NCBI GenBank assembly: GCA_900473185.1
Contig: UCKU01000022.1
Span: 1 to 64,000, forward strand
Length of the DNA: 64,000 bases
Direction: 5' to 3'
DNA from: Hyphomicrobiales bacterium
GTDB lineage: Bacteria > Pseudomonadota > Alphaproteobacteria > Rhizobiales > Rhizobiaceae
Shown: piece by piece, positions 17,652 to 26,754 of the stretch
Position numbering within the stretch: position 1 is the first letter of the stretch
Layout: each line of letters starts with the position of its first letter
Program-made: the position numbers and the translations under genes
The notes under the pieces: model-generated
Databases searched by the model: none
What the model saw: the letters and a program-made list of their open reading frames with translations, nothing else
What the model was told of the DNA's origin: nothing

Positions 17652-19868
17652 ATGAGTACAGATTCGTCCGATCTTTTTGGCGCGCTTTTCGAGGCCCCGC
17701 CCGTGACCCGCACGGTTCCGGTGCTGGTACCGATGCCGGCGCCAAGGCCCTATTCCTACTCGGTGCCTGAAGGCATGGCGGTCGAGCCCGGCTCGGTCGT
17801 GCAGGTGCCGCTTGGGCCGCGCCAGGTGATCGGTGTCGTCTGGGATGGTGGCGAGGATGGTGTCGATCCGAAGAAGCTCCGGCCTATCACCCATGTCTTC
17901 GATTGCCCGCCACTGACCAAGGAGATGCGGGATTTCATAGACTGGGTTGCAGCCTATACGCTTTCCCCACCCGGACTGGTGGCGCGCATGGCGCTGAGGG
18001 CGCCGAATGCCTTCGAGCCGGAGCCGATGGTGGAGGGATTGCGCTTCATCGGCGGCGCGCTGGAGCGGATGACGCCGGCGCGCGCCCGCGTGCTCGACAC
18101 CGCCGCGGACGGGCTGTCCTGGACGCGGACCGGCCTTGCGCATGCTGCCGGTGTTTCCACAAGCGTCGTCGATGGCCTGATCGCGCAAGGCATTTTCGAG
18201 ACGATCTTCCTGCCGCCGCCACCTGTCGTCGCCGAGCCTGATCCGGACTTTACTGGTGCCCGCCTCGAAGGTCCGCAGAAGGAGGCGGCCGAAGAAATTC
18301 TGGACGAAGTGCGCAAGGGCGAATTCGCGGTTTCGCTGATCGACGGTGTGACAGGTTCCGGCAAGACGGAAGTCTATTTCGAGGCAATCGCAGAGACGCT
18401 GAGGCGTGGCAAACAGGTGCTGATCCTGCTGCCGGAGATCGCGCTCACGGCAAGTTTTCTCGAACGCTTCCAGGATCGGTTCGGCGCGAAACCTGCCGAA
18501 TGGCATTCCGATCTTGCCCCGCGTATGCGCGAAAAGGTCTGGCGGCAGGCGGTAACCGGTGAGGTGCGGGTCGTCGCCGGCGCGCGTTCGGCGCTGTTCC
18601 TGCCTTTCGAGGATCTCGGCCTCATCATTGTCGATGAAGAGCATGATCCTGCCTATAAGCAGGAAGACCGTGTCTACTACAACGCGCGTGACATGGCGGT
18701 CGTGCGGGCGCGGATCGGCGATTTTCCCGTGGTACTCGTTTCGGCGACGCCTTCGGTCGAAAGCCAGGTCAACGGCCAGAGCGGTCGCTACAGCACGATC
18801 CATCTGCCGACGCGTTTCGGCGATGCCGCGCTGCCCGACCTGCATCTGGTCGACATGCGGCGCCATGCGCCGGAACGCGGCGGTTTTCTGTCGCCGGTAC
18901 TGATCAGGGCGATCGGCAAGACGGTGGAAAAGGGTGAGCAGGCCCTGCTCTTCCTCAATCGTCGCGGCTACGCGCCGCTGACGCTCTGCCGTGTGTGCGG
19001 CCATCGTTTCCAGTGCCCGCAATGTTCGAGCTGGCTGGTGGAGCATCGCTTTCGCCGGCAGCTGCAATGCCATCAGTGTGGTCATTCGGAGCCGATACCG
19101 GAGGCCTGCCCGGAATGCGGAACGCTCGATCACCTCGTCGCCTGCGGGCCGGGTGTGGAGCGCATCGCCGAAGAGGTGGAGCGGCATTTTCCTGATGCGC
19201 GCACCATCGTGCTCTCCTCCGACATCATGGGCGGGGTGAAGCGGCTACGGCTGGAGCTCGATGCCATCGCCAAGGGTGAGGCGGATATCGTCATCGGCAC
19301 GCAGCTTGTCGCCAAGGGGCACAACTTTCCGCTGATGACGCTGGTCGGCATTGTCGATTCGGATTTGGGGCTGGCAAATGGTGATCCTCGCGCAGCGGAG
19401 AGGACCTTTCAGCTTCTTTCGCAGGTTACGGGCCGCGCCGGTCGAACGGGCCTGAAGAGCCATGGCCTGCTGCAGACCTATCAGCCGCAGCATCCTGTCA
19501 TGCAGGCAATCGTCTCCGGCGATGCGCGGGCTTTCTACGATCGTGAAATAGGCGAGCGGGAACGTGCTGCCCTGCCGCCCTTCGGCAGGCTCGCCTCGAT
19601 CATCGTATCGGCAGACACGCGGCAGGATGCGGAAAACCATGCGCGCGGCATGCGCAACGCGGCACCCCAGGTTTCGGGCATTTCCGTTCTAGGGCCGGCG
19701 GAGGCGCCGTTGGCGCTGGTGCGTGGACGCCATCGTTTCCGCCTCCTCGTGCATGGTCGACGGAATTCCGACATGCAGGCCTATCTCAGGGCATTGCTCG
19801 CACAATCGCCGAAGGAGCGCGGCTCGGTTCAGGTGCAGCTCGATATCGACCCGCAGAGCTTCCTGTAG
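17652..19868 (+). CDS. priA: Primosomal protein N' (replication restart helicase PriA)
   Basis: 738 residues from ATG 17652; the frame is open to 17604, but MSTDSSDLFGALFEAPP fits alphaproteobacterial PriA. A 3'-to-5' helicase that reloads the replisome at stalled forks. It has an N-terminal 3'-DNA-binding domain (RTVPVLVPMPAPRPYSYSVP), Walker A GVTGSGKTE, DEEH box in IIVDEEHDPAYKQED, SATPSVES, and the zinc-binding cysteine cluster CRVCGHRFQCPQC and CHQCGHSEPIPEACPECG with eight cysteines. The later helicase motifs GTQLVAKGHNFP and QVTGRAGR are intact. It lies downstream of the RecF-like ATPase on the same strand. Confidence 0.95.
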   Translation: MSTDSSDLFGALFEAPPVTRTVPVLVPMPAPRPYSYSVPEGMAVEPGSVVQVPLGPRQVIGVVWDGGEDGVDPKKLRPITHVFDCPPLTKEMRDFIDWVAAYTLSPPGLVARMALRAPNAFEPEPMVEGLRFIGGALERMTPARARVLDTAADGLSWTRTGLAHAAGVSTSVVDGLIAQGIFETIFLPPPPVVAEPDPDFTGARLEGPQKEAAEEILDEVRKGEFAVSLIDGVTGSGKTEVYFEAIAETLRRGKQVLILLPEIALTASFLERFQDRFGAKPAEWHSDLAPRMREKVWRQAVTGEVRVVAGARSALFLPFEDLGLIIVDEEHDPAYKQEDRVYYNARDMAVVRARIGDFPVVLVSATPSVESQVNGQSGRYSTIHLPTRFGDAALPDLHLVDMRRHAPERGGFLSPVLIRAIGKTVEKGEQALLFLNRRGYAPLTLCRVCGHRFQCPQCSSWLVEHRFRRQLQCHQCGHSEPIPEACPECGTLDHLVACGPGVERIAEEVERHFPDARTIVLSSDIMGGVKRLRLELDAIAKGEADIVIGTQLVAKGHNFPLMTLVGIVDSDLGLANGDPRAAERTFQLLSQVTGRAGRTGLKSHGLLQTYQPQHPVMQAIVSGDARAFYDREIGERERAALPPFGRLASIIVSADTRQDAENHARGMRNAAPQVSGISVLGPAEAPLALVRGRHRFRLLVHGRRNSDMQAYLRALLAQSPKERGSVQVQLDIDPQSFL

Positions 19869-19947
19869 ATCATCTCCGCCCCGGCTTTTCCGGATACGGC
19901 CGATCATGGCATAAACGCAGAATCAGCTGATGATTTGGGGTTGAGGC

Positions 19948-20337
19948 ATGGAATTCTACTTTCCGACGGAATTTGGCGAGCAGCTTGCCTTTGGTGCTGC
20001 GGCCTTCACCGCCCTTGCCGGCTTCGTCATCATGTTCGCGCCCGGTCTTGCCATGCGGGCCTTCGGTCTGGCGCCACGGGGCGAGCGGCGCGAGGGTTAT
20101 AGCGAAGTTCGATCGATGGGCGGCCTCTATCTCGGTCTCGGCGTCGCCGCGATCATGCTGGCGCAGGACTGGACCTATCTGGCGCTCGGAGCCTCCTTCG
20201 CGATGGCAGCTTTCGCGCGCATCATCTCCATCCTGTCCGATAAGGGGAGCTCGCTCCTCAACTATTTACTTCTGGTTGTGCAGGCGGCCGTAGCCGCATT
20301 GCCTCTGCTTCACGTATTCGGCTTCCTTCAAGGCTGA
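19948..20337 (+). CDS. DUF4345-like membrane protein
   Basis: 129 residues with four hydrophobic segments: LAFGAAAFTALAGFVIMFAPGLAM, GGLYLGLGVAAIMLAQDW, LALGASFAMAAFARIISIL and LLNYLLLVVQAAVAALPLLHVF. The arginines after the first segment (GLAPRGERREGYSEVRSMGGLYLG) fit the DUF4345 family. No function is known. It is 79 bp after priA and 255 bp before atpH, so probably not part of the ATP synthase operon. Confidence 0.75.
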   Translation: MEFYFPTEFGEQLAFGAAAFTALAGFVIMFAPGLAMRAFGLAPRGERREGYSEVRSMGGLYLGLGVAAIMLAQDWTYLALGASFAMAAFARIISILSDKGSSLLNYLLLVVQAAVAALPLLHVFGFLQG

Positions 20338-20592
20338 TCCAAAGCCGAAATTAATGCGATTTGCAGGCTGCTTTCGGGCGTTTCCGTAATTTTGCTGACA
20401 GAAAATCATGCGAAACACGTATTCGGACGTTACGCGTGTTGCGAGTCCGAACATCCTATGTTAGACGGACCCCGAATTTCGGAAGAAGCAAGAGGCTTCT
20501 CTTGCGATTTCTGGGGGAAATCAAAACGAATTCAAAGTCATAGGTTCGGCGCTCGCCGGAAGTCCGATTTTGAATTGAAATCAGGGAAATTT
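20338..20592 (+). promoter_or_regulatory. Leader/promoter region of the atp operon with inverted repeats
   Basis: 255 bp without a gene. It contains the perfect inverted repeat TTCGGAC-N16-GTCCGAA (20422-20451), a short CCGAA-T-TTCGG palindrome (about 20472-20482), and a hairpin GCAAGAG-GCTT-CTCTTGC (20488-20505). No convincing -35/-10 pair was found. The atpH frame happens to be open through this stretch, but codon content and lack of homology argue against translation. It is likely the 5' leader of atpHAGDC. Confidence 0.45.
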
Positions 20593-21159
20593 GTGCCCGT
20601 GGCAGACACGTCCCAGCTTACTTCTGGTGTTGCAGAGCGCTATGCCTCGTCGCTTTTCGAGCTGGCGCTTGAAGAAGGTGCCGTCGACAGCGTTACCGCC
20701 GATCTCGACCGTTTCCAGGCCATGCTGGATGAAAGCGAAGACCTGAAGCGCTTTGTCCTGAGTCCGGTCTTCTCCGCAGATGATCAGCTCAAGGCCATCG
20801 TCGCTCTCAGCGAAAAAGCTGGCCTCTCGGGTTTCTTTGCTAATTTCCTGAAGGTTGTGGCGCGTAACCGCCGCCTGTTTGCCCTGCCGGGCATGATCAA
20901 GGCCTTCCGCATCATTGCTGCCAACCATCGCGGCGAAATTTCTGCCGAGGTCACTTCGGCCCATGCTCTCTCCGCAGAGCAGGAAAATGAATTGAAGGCG
21001 GCGCTGAAGGGCGTCACCGGCAAAGACGTGGCAATTGCTGTCACGGTTGATCCGTCAATTCTTGGTGGTCTGATCGTCAAGGTCGGGTCCCGTCAGATTG
21101 ACACGTCTATTCGTACCAAACTCTCTACCCTTAAGCTTGCATTGAAAGAGGTCGGCTGA
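20593..21159 (+). CDS. atpH: ATP synthase F1 delta subunit
   Basis: 188 residues using GTG 20593 (VPVADTSQLTSGVAERYASSLFELA), which gives the normal rhizobial length and has AGGGAAAT upstream. The delta subunit links the F1 head to the peripheral stalk. The conserved C-terminal signature is visible: VDPSILGGLIVKVGSRQIDTSIRTKLSTL. It is the first gene of atpHAGDC and overlaps atpA by one base. F0 genes are not in the window, as expected for Alphaproteobacteria where F0 and F1 operons are separate. Confidence 0.95.
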   Translation: MPVADTSQLTSGVAERYASSLFELALEEGAVDSVTADLDRFQAMLDESEDLKRFVLSPVFSADDQLKAIVALSEKAGLSGFFANFLKVVARNRRLFALPGMIKAFRIIAANHRGEISAEVTSAHALSAEQENELKAALKGVTGKDVAIAVTVDPSILGGLIVKVGSRQIDTSIRTKLSTLKLALKEVG

Positions 21160-22688
21160 TGGATATCCGCGCTGCGGAAATTTCCGCAATTCTTAAAGAC
21201 CAGATCAAGAACTTCGGCAAAGAGGCAGAAGTCTCGGAGGTCGGTCAGGTTCTCTCCGTTGGTGACGGTATCGCTCGCGTTTACGGCCTGGACAACGTTC
21301 AGGCTGGTGAAATGGTCGAGTTCCCCGGCGGCATCCGCGGCATGGCGCTCAACCTTGAATCCGACAATGTCGGTGTCGTTATTTTCGGCTCCGACCGCGA
21401 CATCAAGGAAGGCGACACTGTCAAGCGTACCGGCGCAATCGTCGACGTTCCGGTTGGGCCGGAACTGCTCGGCCGCGTCGTCGATGCTCTCGGCAATCCG
21501 ATCGATGGCAAGGGCCCGATCAACGCGACCCGCCGTTCGCGCGTCGACGTCAAGGCTCCCGGCATCATTCCGCGCAAGTCGGTTCATGAGCCGATGTCGA
21601 CCGGCCTCAAGGCTATCGATGCGCTGATCCCGGTTGGCCGTGGCCAGCGCGAGCTCGTCATCGGCGACCGCCAGACCGGCAAGACCGCGATCATTCTCGA
21701 TACGTTCCTGAACCAGAAGCCGATCCATGATAATGGCCCGGATCAGGACAAGCTTTTCTGCGTCTACGTTGCCATCGGCCAGAAGCGCTCCACCGTTGCC
21801 CAGTTCGTCAAGGTTCTGGAAGAGCGCGGCGCGCTGAAGTACTCGATTGTTGTTGCCGCTACGGCTTCCGATCCGGCTCCGATGCAGTATCTTGCTCCGT
21901 TCGCAGGTTGCGCGATGGGCGAATACTTCCGTGACAACGCCCAGCACGCGCTGATTGGCTATGACGACCTGTCCAAGCAGGCTGTCGCTTACCGCCAGAT
22001 GTCGCTGCTGCTGCGCCGCCCGCCGGGCCGCGAAGCTTATCCGGGCGACGTTTTCTACCTGCACTCGCGTCTCCTAGAGCGCGCTGCAAAGATGAACGAC
22101 GACAAGGGTGCCGGCTCGCTCACCGCTCTTCCGGTCATCGAAACGCAGGGTAACGACGTTTCGGCCTTCATTCCGACCAACGTGATCTCGATCACCGACG
22201 GCCAGATCTTCCTCGAAACCGACCTGTTCTATCAGGGTATCCGTCCGGCCGTTAACGTCGGTCTGTCGGTTTCGCGGGTCGGTTCTTCGGCGCAGATCAA
22301 GGCGATGAAGCAGGTTGCCGGATCGATCAAGGGCGAACTCGCCCAGTATCGCGAAATGGCCGCCTTCGCCCAGTTCGGTTCGGACCTCGATGCTGCGACG
22401 CAGCGCCTGCTGAACCGTGGTGCGCGCCTGACCGAACTCCTGAAGCAGCCGCAGTTCTCGCCGCTGAAGACGGAAGAACAGGTCGCCGTGATCTTCGCAG
22501 GCGTCAATGGCTACCTCGACAAGCTGCCGGTCACTCAGGTCGGCAAGTTCGAACAGGGCCTGTTGTCCTATCTGCGTTCGGAAGGCTCTGCCATCCTCGA
22601 TGCGATCCGCACGGAAAAGGCTATCAGCGACGCGACGAAGGGCAAGCTTACCGCTGCTCTCGACAGCTTCGCCAAGTCTTTCCAGTAA
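21159..22688 (+). CDS. atpA: ATP synthase F1 alpha subunit
   Basis: 509 residues, standard. The non-catalytic nucleotide-binding subunit of the F1 hexamer. It has an N-terminal beta-barrel (GDGIARVYGLDNVQAGEMVEF), P-loop GDRQTGKTA, and the PAVNVGLSVSRVGSSAQ signature of alpha/beta subunits, with the catalytic arginine in that segment. Start and stop overlap neighbouring genes closely (TGATG with atpH), indicating coupled translation. Confidence 0.98.
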   Translation: MDIRAAEISAILKDQIKNFGKEAEVSEVGQVLSVGDGIARVYGLDNVQAGEMVEFPGGIRGMALNLESDNVGVVIFGSDRDIKEGDTVKRTGAIVDVPVGPELLGRVVDALGNPIDGKGPINATRRSRVDVKAPGIIPRKSVHEPMSTGLKAIDALIPVGRGQRELVIGDRQTGKTAIILDTFLNQKPIHDNGPDQDKLFCVYVAIGQKRSTVAQFVKVLEERGALKYSIVVAATASDPAPMQYLAPFAGCAMGEYFRDNAQHALIGYDDLSKQAVAYRQMSLLLRRPPGREAYPGDVFYLHSRLLERAAKMNDDKGAGSLTALPVIETQGNDVSAFIPTNVISITDGQIFLETDLFYQGIRPAVNVGLSVSRVGSSAQIKAMKQVAGSIKGELAQYREMAAFAQFGSDLDAATQRLLNRGARLTELLKQPQFSPLKTEEQVAVIFAGVNGYLDKLPVTQVGKFEQGLLSYLRSEGSAILDAIRTEKAISDATKGKLTAALDSFAKSFQ

Positions 22689-22716
22689 TCGGGCCCTAGG
22701 TTAGGACGGATAACGG

Positions 22717-23601
22717 ATGCCTTCACTTAAGGATCTGAAAAACCGGATCGCCTCCGTCAAGGCGACGCAGAAGATCACCAAGGCGATGAAGATGGTCGCC
22801 GCGGCGAAGCTTCGGCGTGCGCAGGAGGCGGCCGAGGCCGCCCGGCCTTATTCGCAGCGTATGGGTGCGGTCCTGGCGAATATCGCCAAGGCCCTTACCG
22901 ATACGGACGGCGCGCCGGTCCTGATGACCGGTACGGGCAAGGATCAGGTGCACCTGCTCGTCGTCTGCACGGCTGAACGCGGGCTGTGTGGCGGCTTCAA
23001 TTCGCAGATTGCGCGCTTTGCACGTGACCACGTCCGCAAGCTGGTCACCGAAGGCAAGACGGTCAAGATCATGACCGTCGGCAAGAAGGGCTATGACATC
23101 CTGCGTCGCGAATTCGCGTCGATGATCATCGAGCGCAAGGAGCTGCGCGAAGTCAAGAAGATCGGTTTCGAGAATGCCGACCAGATCGGCAAGCGCATCA
23201 TCGAGATGTTCGAAGCCGGTGAGTTCGATGTCTGCACGCTGTTCTACTCGGAATTCAAGTCGGTGATCAGCCAGGTCCCGACCGCCCAGCAGCTCATCCC
23301 GGCCAAGGCTCCTGAAGCCGTCACCGAAGATGCAGCCCATGCCGGCGCTGTCTATGAATACGAGCCGGATCCGGCGTCGATCCTCGACGAACTGATCCCG
23401 CGCAATATCTCTGTCCAGATCTTCCGCGCTCTCCTTGAGAACGTCGCGGGCGAAATGGGTGCCAAGATGAGCGCGATGGACAATGCGACGCGCAATGCTG
23501 GTGAGATGATCAACAAGCTGACGCTGAGCTACAACCGTCAGCGCCAGGCGCAGATCACCAAGGAACTGATTGAAATCATTTCGGGCGCGGAAGCGCTCTG
23601 A
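22717..23601 (+). CDS. atpG: ATP synthase F1 gamma subunit
   Basis: 294 residues. The central rotor shaft that couples proton flow through F0 to catalysis in F1. The N-terminal coiled-coil helix begins MPSLKDLKNRIASVKATQKITKAMKMVAAAKLRRAQ (partly quoted as key pattern: KxTQKITKAMxMV), and the C-terminal helix includes the family signature SAMDNATRNAGEMI and LTLSYNRQRQAQITKELIEI. It is 28 bp after atpA and 22 bp before atpD. Confidence 0.97.
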   Translation: MPSLKDLKNRIASVKATQKITKAMKMVAAAKLRRAQEAAEAARPYSQRMGAVLANIAKALTDTDGAPVLMTGTGKDQVHLLVVCTAERGLCGGFNSQIARFARDHVRKLVTEGKTVKIMTVGKKGYDILRREFASMIIERKELREVKKIGFENADQIGKRIIEMFEAGEFDVCTLFYSEFKSVISQVPTAQQLIPAKAPEAVTEDAAHAGAVYEYEPDPASILDELIPRNISVQIFRALLENVAGEMGAKMSAMDNATRNAGEMINKLTLSYNRQRQAQITKELIEIISGAEAL

Positions 23602-23623
23602 GTTAGGAAAAGAGGGTAAGAAA

Positions 23624-25051
23624 ATGGCTGAGGCAGCTACCCGCTCTGTCGGCAAAGTCACCCAGGTTATCGGCGCCGTCGTCGACGTTGCTTTCGAAGG
23701 CGAACTGCCGGCGATTTTGAACGCGCTCGAAACCGACAACAACGGCAATCGCCTGGTTCTCGAAGTCGCTCAGCATCTGGGCGAAAACGAAGTCCGCACG
23801 ATCGCCATGGACTCGACCGAAGGTCTCGTTCGCGGCCAGCAGGTTAGCGATACGGGCGCTCCGATCTCGGTTCCGGTTGGCGACGAAACGCTCGGCCGTA
23901 TCATGAACGTCATCGGCGAGCCGGTCGACGAAGCTGGTCCGCTGAACACCGCCCACAAGCGCGCCATTCACCAGGATGCTCCGGCTTACGTCGAGCAGTC
24001 CACGGAAGCGCAGATCCTCGTCACCGGCATCAAGGTCGTCGACCTTCTCGCTCCCTACGCAAAGGGCGGCAAGATCGGCCTGTTCGGCGGCGCAGGCGTC
24101 GGCAAGACCGTTCTCATCATGGAACTGATCAACAACGTCGCCAAGGCGCACGGTGGTTACTCGGTTTTTGCAGGCGTCGGTGAACGCACCCGCGAAGGCA
24201 ACGACCTTTACCACGAAATGATCGAATCGGGCGTCAACAAGCATGGCGGCGGCGAGGGTTCCAAGGCTGCGCTGGTTTACGGCCAGATGAACGAACCGCC
24301 GGGCGCACGTGCTCGTGTCGCTCTGACGGGTCTGACGGTTGCTGAACACTTCCGCGACCAGGGCCAGGACGTTCTGTTCTTCGTCGACAACATCTTCCGC
24401 TTCACGCAGGCTGGCTCGGAAGTGTCGGCTCTGCTCGGCCGTATTCCTTCGGCTGTGGGTTATCAGCCGACGCTCGCAACCGACATGGGTCAGATGCAGG
24501 AACGCATCACCACGACGACGACGGGCTCGATCACTTCGGTTCAGGCCATTTACGTTCCGGCCGACGACTTGACCGACCCGGCACCGGCAACCTCGTTCGC
24601 CCACTTGGATGCAACAACGGTTCTGTCACGCTCGATCGCTGAAAAGGGTATCTACCCGGCGGTTGACCCGCTCGACTCTACGTCGCGCATGCTTGATCCG
24701 CTGGTCGTCGGCGAAGAGCACTATGAAATCGCTCGTAAGGTTCAGTCGACCCTGCAGCGCTACAAGTCTCTGCAGGACATCATCGCCATCCTGGGCATGG
24801 ACGAACTGTCTGAAGAAGACAAGCTGTCGGTTGCCCGCGCCCGCAAGATCGAGCGCTTCCTGTCTCAGCCATTCTTCGTTGCTGAAGTCTTCACCGGTTC
24901 GCCGGGCAAGCTGGTTGCTCTCGAAGACACGATCAAGGGCTTCAAGGGCCTCGTCAACGGTGAGTACGATCACCTGCCGGAAGCTGCTTTCTACATGGTT
25001 GGTTCGATCGACGAAGCCGTTGAGAAGGCCAAGAAGCTCGCTGCTGCTTGA
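23624..25051 (+). CDS. atpD: ATP synthase F1 beta subunit
   Basis: 475 residues from ATG 23624 (MAEAATRSVGKVTQVIGAVV); the frame is open back to 23570, but that overlaps atpG. The catalytic subunit has P-loop GGAGVGKTVL, the catalytic glutamate region GERTREGNDLY, DELSEED at the C-terminal domain, and the PAVDPLDSTSR signature. The ribosome site AGAGGGTAAG precedes the start. Its stop overlaps the start of a small cysteine-motif gene (TGATG). Confidence 0.98.
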   Translation: MAEAATRSVGKVTQVIGAVVDVAFEGELPAILNALETDNNGNRLVLEVAQHLGENEVRTIAMDSTEGLVRGQQVSDTGAPISVPVGDETLGRIMNVIGEPVDEAGPLNTAHKRAIHQDAPAYVEQSTEAQILVTGIKVVDLLAPYAKGGKIGLFGGAGVGKTVLIMELINNVAKAHGGYSVFAGVGERTREGNDLYHEMIESGVNKHGGGEGSKAALVYGQMNEPPGARARVALTGLTVAEHFRDQGQDVLFFVDNIFRFTQAGSEVSALLGRIPSAVGYQPTLATDMGQMQERITTTTTGSITSVQAIYVPADDLTDPAPATSFAHLDATTVLSRSIAEKGIYPAVDPLDSTSRMLDPLVVGEEHYEIARKVQSTLQRYKSLQDIIAILGMDELSEEDKLSVARARKIERFLSQPFFVAEVFTGSPGKLVALEDTIKGFKGLVNGEYDHLPEAAFYMVGSIDEAVEKAKKLAAA

Positions 25052-25290
25052 TGAGCGACGCTCAGGACGAGATATTCTGCTGCGACACCCTCAAAAGTGT
25101 CGTGGCGGAGCTTCCTGAACCGGCAGCGCCGACCATCTACCGTGCCGATAGTGGCGTGATGATGATGGTTGTCGGGCTGGCTCAGACCGAGGAAGGCCTC
25201 GGATATCTCGATCATGCGATAATGCACTGCCCGTTCTGCGGGACCAAACTGCAAGATGCAGAAGCCATAGCCGAGAAGGTAAGTCACTGA
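25051..25290 (+). CDS. Small CPFCG-motif protein between atpD and atpC
   Basis: 79 residues; ATG 25051 overlaps the atpD stop and the stop overlaps the atpC ATG, so it is tightly embedded in the operon. The protein has an adjacent cysteine pair (C10-C11, in IFCCDTL) and a C-terminal HCPFCGTKLQDAE motif with C60 and C63, resembling half of a zinc ribbon, plus a hydrophobic strand VMMMVVGLAQ. There is no signal peptide. I do not recognise a characterised family. The coding overlaps on both sides support real translation; a role in ATP synthase assembly or regulation is inference from position only. Confidence 0.75.
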   Translation: MSDAQDEIFCCDTLKSVVAELPEPAAPTIYRADSGVMMMVVGLAQTEEGLGYLDHAIMHCPFCGTKLQDAEAIAEKVSH

Positions 25291-25697
25291 TGGCTGACAA
25301 TTTCAACTTTGAGCTCGTTTCGCCGGAGCGTCTGCTGCTGTCGGAGATGGTGACCGAGGTCGTCATTCCCGCCACCGAAGGCGAAATGACGGTCATGGCC
25401 AATCATGCGCCGACGATGACGACCATCAAGCCGGGCATTGTGAGCGTTCGTTCCTCTGCCGGCTCAAAGCAGGACTACGTCGTGTTCGGCGGTTTCGCCG
25501 ACATCCTGCCGACGGGCTGCACGCTGCTTGCTGAATCCGCTGTTCCTGTCCAAGAGCTCAACAAGGATGAACTCACTCGCCGCATCGAAGCTGCGAAGAT
25601 GGAACTAGAGGATGTCGTGCATCACGAACACAAGTCCAAGCTTGAGCACTTCATCATGGAAATGACCCGTCTGCAGGGCATGGTCGGTCAGGACTAA
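25290..25697 (+). CDS. atpC: ATP synthase F1 epsilon subunit
   Basis: 135 residues. N-terminal beta-sandwich (FNFELVSPERLLLSEMVTEVVIPATEGEMTV, with the conserved ANHAPTM) and a C-terminal helical part (LNKDELTRRIEAAKMELEDVVHHEHKSKLEH, shown by its charged heptads). It couples the rotor to F0 and inhibits ATP hydrolysis. The ATG overlaps the TGA of the small upstream gene. It is followed by a strong terminator, making it the last gene of atpHAGD-(small)-C. Confidence 0.96.
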   Translation: MADNFNFELVSPERLLLSEMVTEVVIPATEGEMTVMANHAPTMTTIKPGIVSVRSSAGSKQDYVVFGGFADILPTGCTLLAESAVPVQELNKDELTRRIEAAKMELEDVVHHEHKSKLEHFIMEMTRLQGMVGQD

Positions 25698-25733
25698 TCG
25701 GTTCAGACAGACATTATAGATTGAACAGAAAAG

Positions 25734-25755
25734 CGGCCTTCAAGGCCGTTTTTTT
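25734..25755 (+). terminator. Rho-independent terminator after atpC
   Basis: Stem CGGCC / GGCCG (extendable by TT/AA) with a short loop, followed immediately by seven T (25749-25755). It ends the atp operon. Confidence 0.88.
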
Positions 25756-25855
25756 ATGCGGACAAGTTGCGCTTATCCTGGCGAATACTGCAAAAACAAA
25801 ACAGGCGGTATTTCTCCGCCTGTCTGATCGATCTGGTCCGAGAAAATTGGATATC

Positions 25856-26593
25856 TCAGAAGCCGGTGCCGCCGCGCAGCTCGGAGAGCAGTGTGCCGAA
25901 CAGGATCTTCATATCCAGCCGGAGGCTGAAATTTCTGATGTAATAGATATCGCTGGCGATGCGGGCGCGTGCCTCTGTCGGGCGCTCCGTCGGACCGCGC
26001 CAGCCGCGCGTCTGGGCGAGGCCGGTAATGCCCGGCCGCATCAGATGGCGGTAATGATATTCGGGCACCAGTTCCTCGTAGAGCATGCCGGCTGCGCGCA
26101 TGTTGATGGCATGGCAACGAGGACCGACGAGCGACATATCGCCTTTGATGACGTTGAGAAGCTGCGGAAGTTCGTCGATGTTGGTCTTCCGCAGGAAGGC
26201 GCCGATCCGCGTCACGCGCCGATCACCCTTGACGGTTTGTTCGACACCGGTGGGATCGCAGAGATCTGCACGCATTGAGCGGAACTTGTAGACGGTGATC
26301 TTGCTGCCCTTCAGGCCCCAGCGAATCTGCCGGAAAAACACCGGCCCGCCATCATCGATCACAATGAGAAGCGCAATCGTCAGAAGGACGGGAAACAGGA
26401 CGACCAGGGCGCTTGTTGCACCGAAAATGTCGAAAGCTCTCTTCAAGCCAAGCTGAAGCCTGTTCCCGCCATCCAATGAGGCAAAGCTCTCGGGCTGGCG
26501 AATGTTGGAATTCGCTGCGTCGAGAGCGTTCATCTTCACCGCCTTTGCAGAGAAAGCCGTGTCTTGAAGCTTATTTGAAGTAAACACGTTCAT
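25856..26593 (-). CDS. Sugar transferase (undecaprenyl-phosphate phosphoglycosyltransferase, ExoY-like)
   Basis: 245 residues from ATG 26593; an upstream ATG at 26647 is possible but less typical. It has a single membrane helix (FGATSALVVLFPVLLTIALLIVI) followed by the bacterial sugar-transferase domain: GPVFFRQIRWGLKG, the KFRSMRAD motif, LRKTNIDELPQLLNVIKGDMSLVGPR, and MRPGITGLAQTRGWRG. This family starts polysaccharide repeat units by moving sugar-1-phosphate to undecaprenyl phosphate at the inner membrane. It sits alone with an acyltransferase gene upstream on the same strand, not in a full exopolysaccharide cluster, so the polymer served is unknown. Confidence 0.9.
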   Translation of the reverse strand: MNVFTSNKLQDTAFSAKAVKMNALDAANSNIRQPESFASLDGGNRLQLGLKRAFDIFGATSALVVLFPVLLTIALLIVIDDGGPVFFRQIRWGLKGSKITVYKFRSMRADLCDPTGVEQTVKGDRRVTRIGAFLRKTNIDELPQLLNVIKGDMSLVGPRCHAINMRAAGMLYEELVPEYHYRHLMRPGITGLAQTRGWRGPTERPTEARARIASDIYYIRNFSLRLDMKILFGTLLSELRGGTGF

Positions 26594-26720
26594 TAAGCAA
26601 CGTCCGTGGAAATACTCGCATATTGCGTCGCGCTGGCACAAATACATGGACGGGATCGATTTGTCACCCGCTTCCTTAATGTTTTCGTAACCATAGCAGC
26701 GCCAAATTTGGGAGTATTCG

Positions 26721-26739
26721 AAATATCTCCCTGATATTT
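26721..26739 (-). other. AT-rich hairpin between acyltransferase and sugar transferase genes
   Basis: Perfect 7-bp stem AAATATC / GATATTT with a 5-base loop, 15 bp past the acyltransferase stop. It could be a weak terminator or an operator for the sugar transferase gene; no T-run follows on the minus strand. Confidence 0.3.
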
Positions 26740-26754
26740 TTGGTTGGTTGGGAA

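Noticed and set aside
17622..19187. A 521-codon minus-strand frame opposite priA.
   Set aside because: priA has all helicase and zinc motifs; this frame is an antisense artefact of GC-rich codons.
20392..20592. N-terminal extension of AtpH by 67 codons.
   Set aside because: The extension has no family match and lacks a ribosome site; GTG 20593 gives the normal 188-residue protein.
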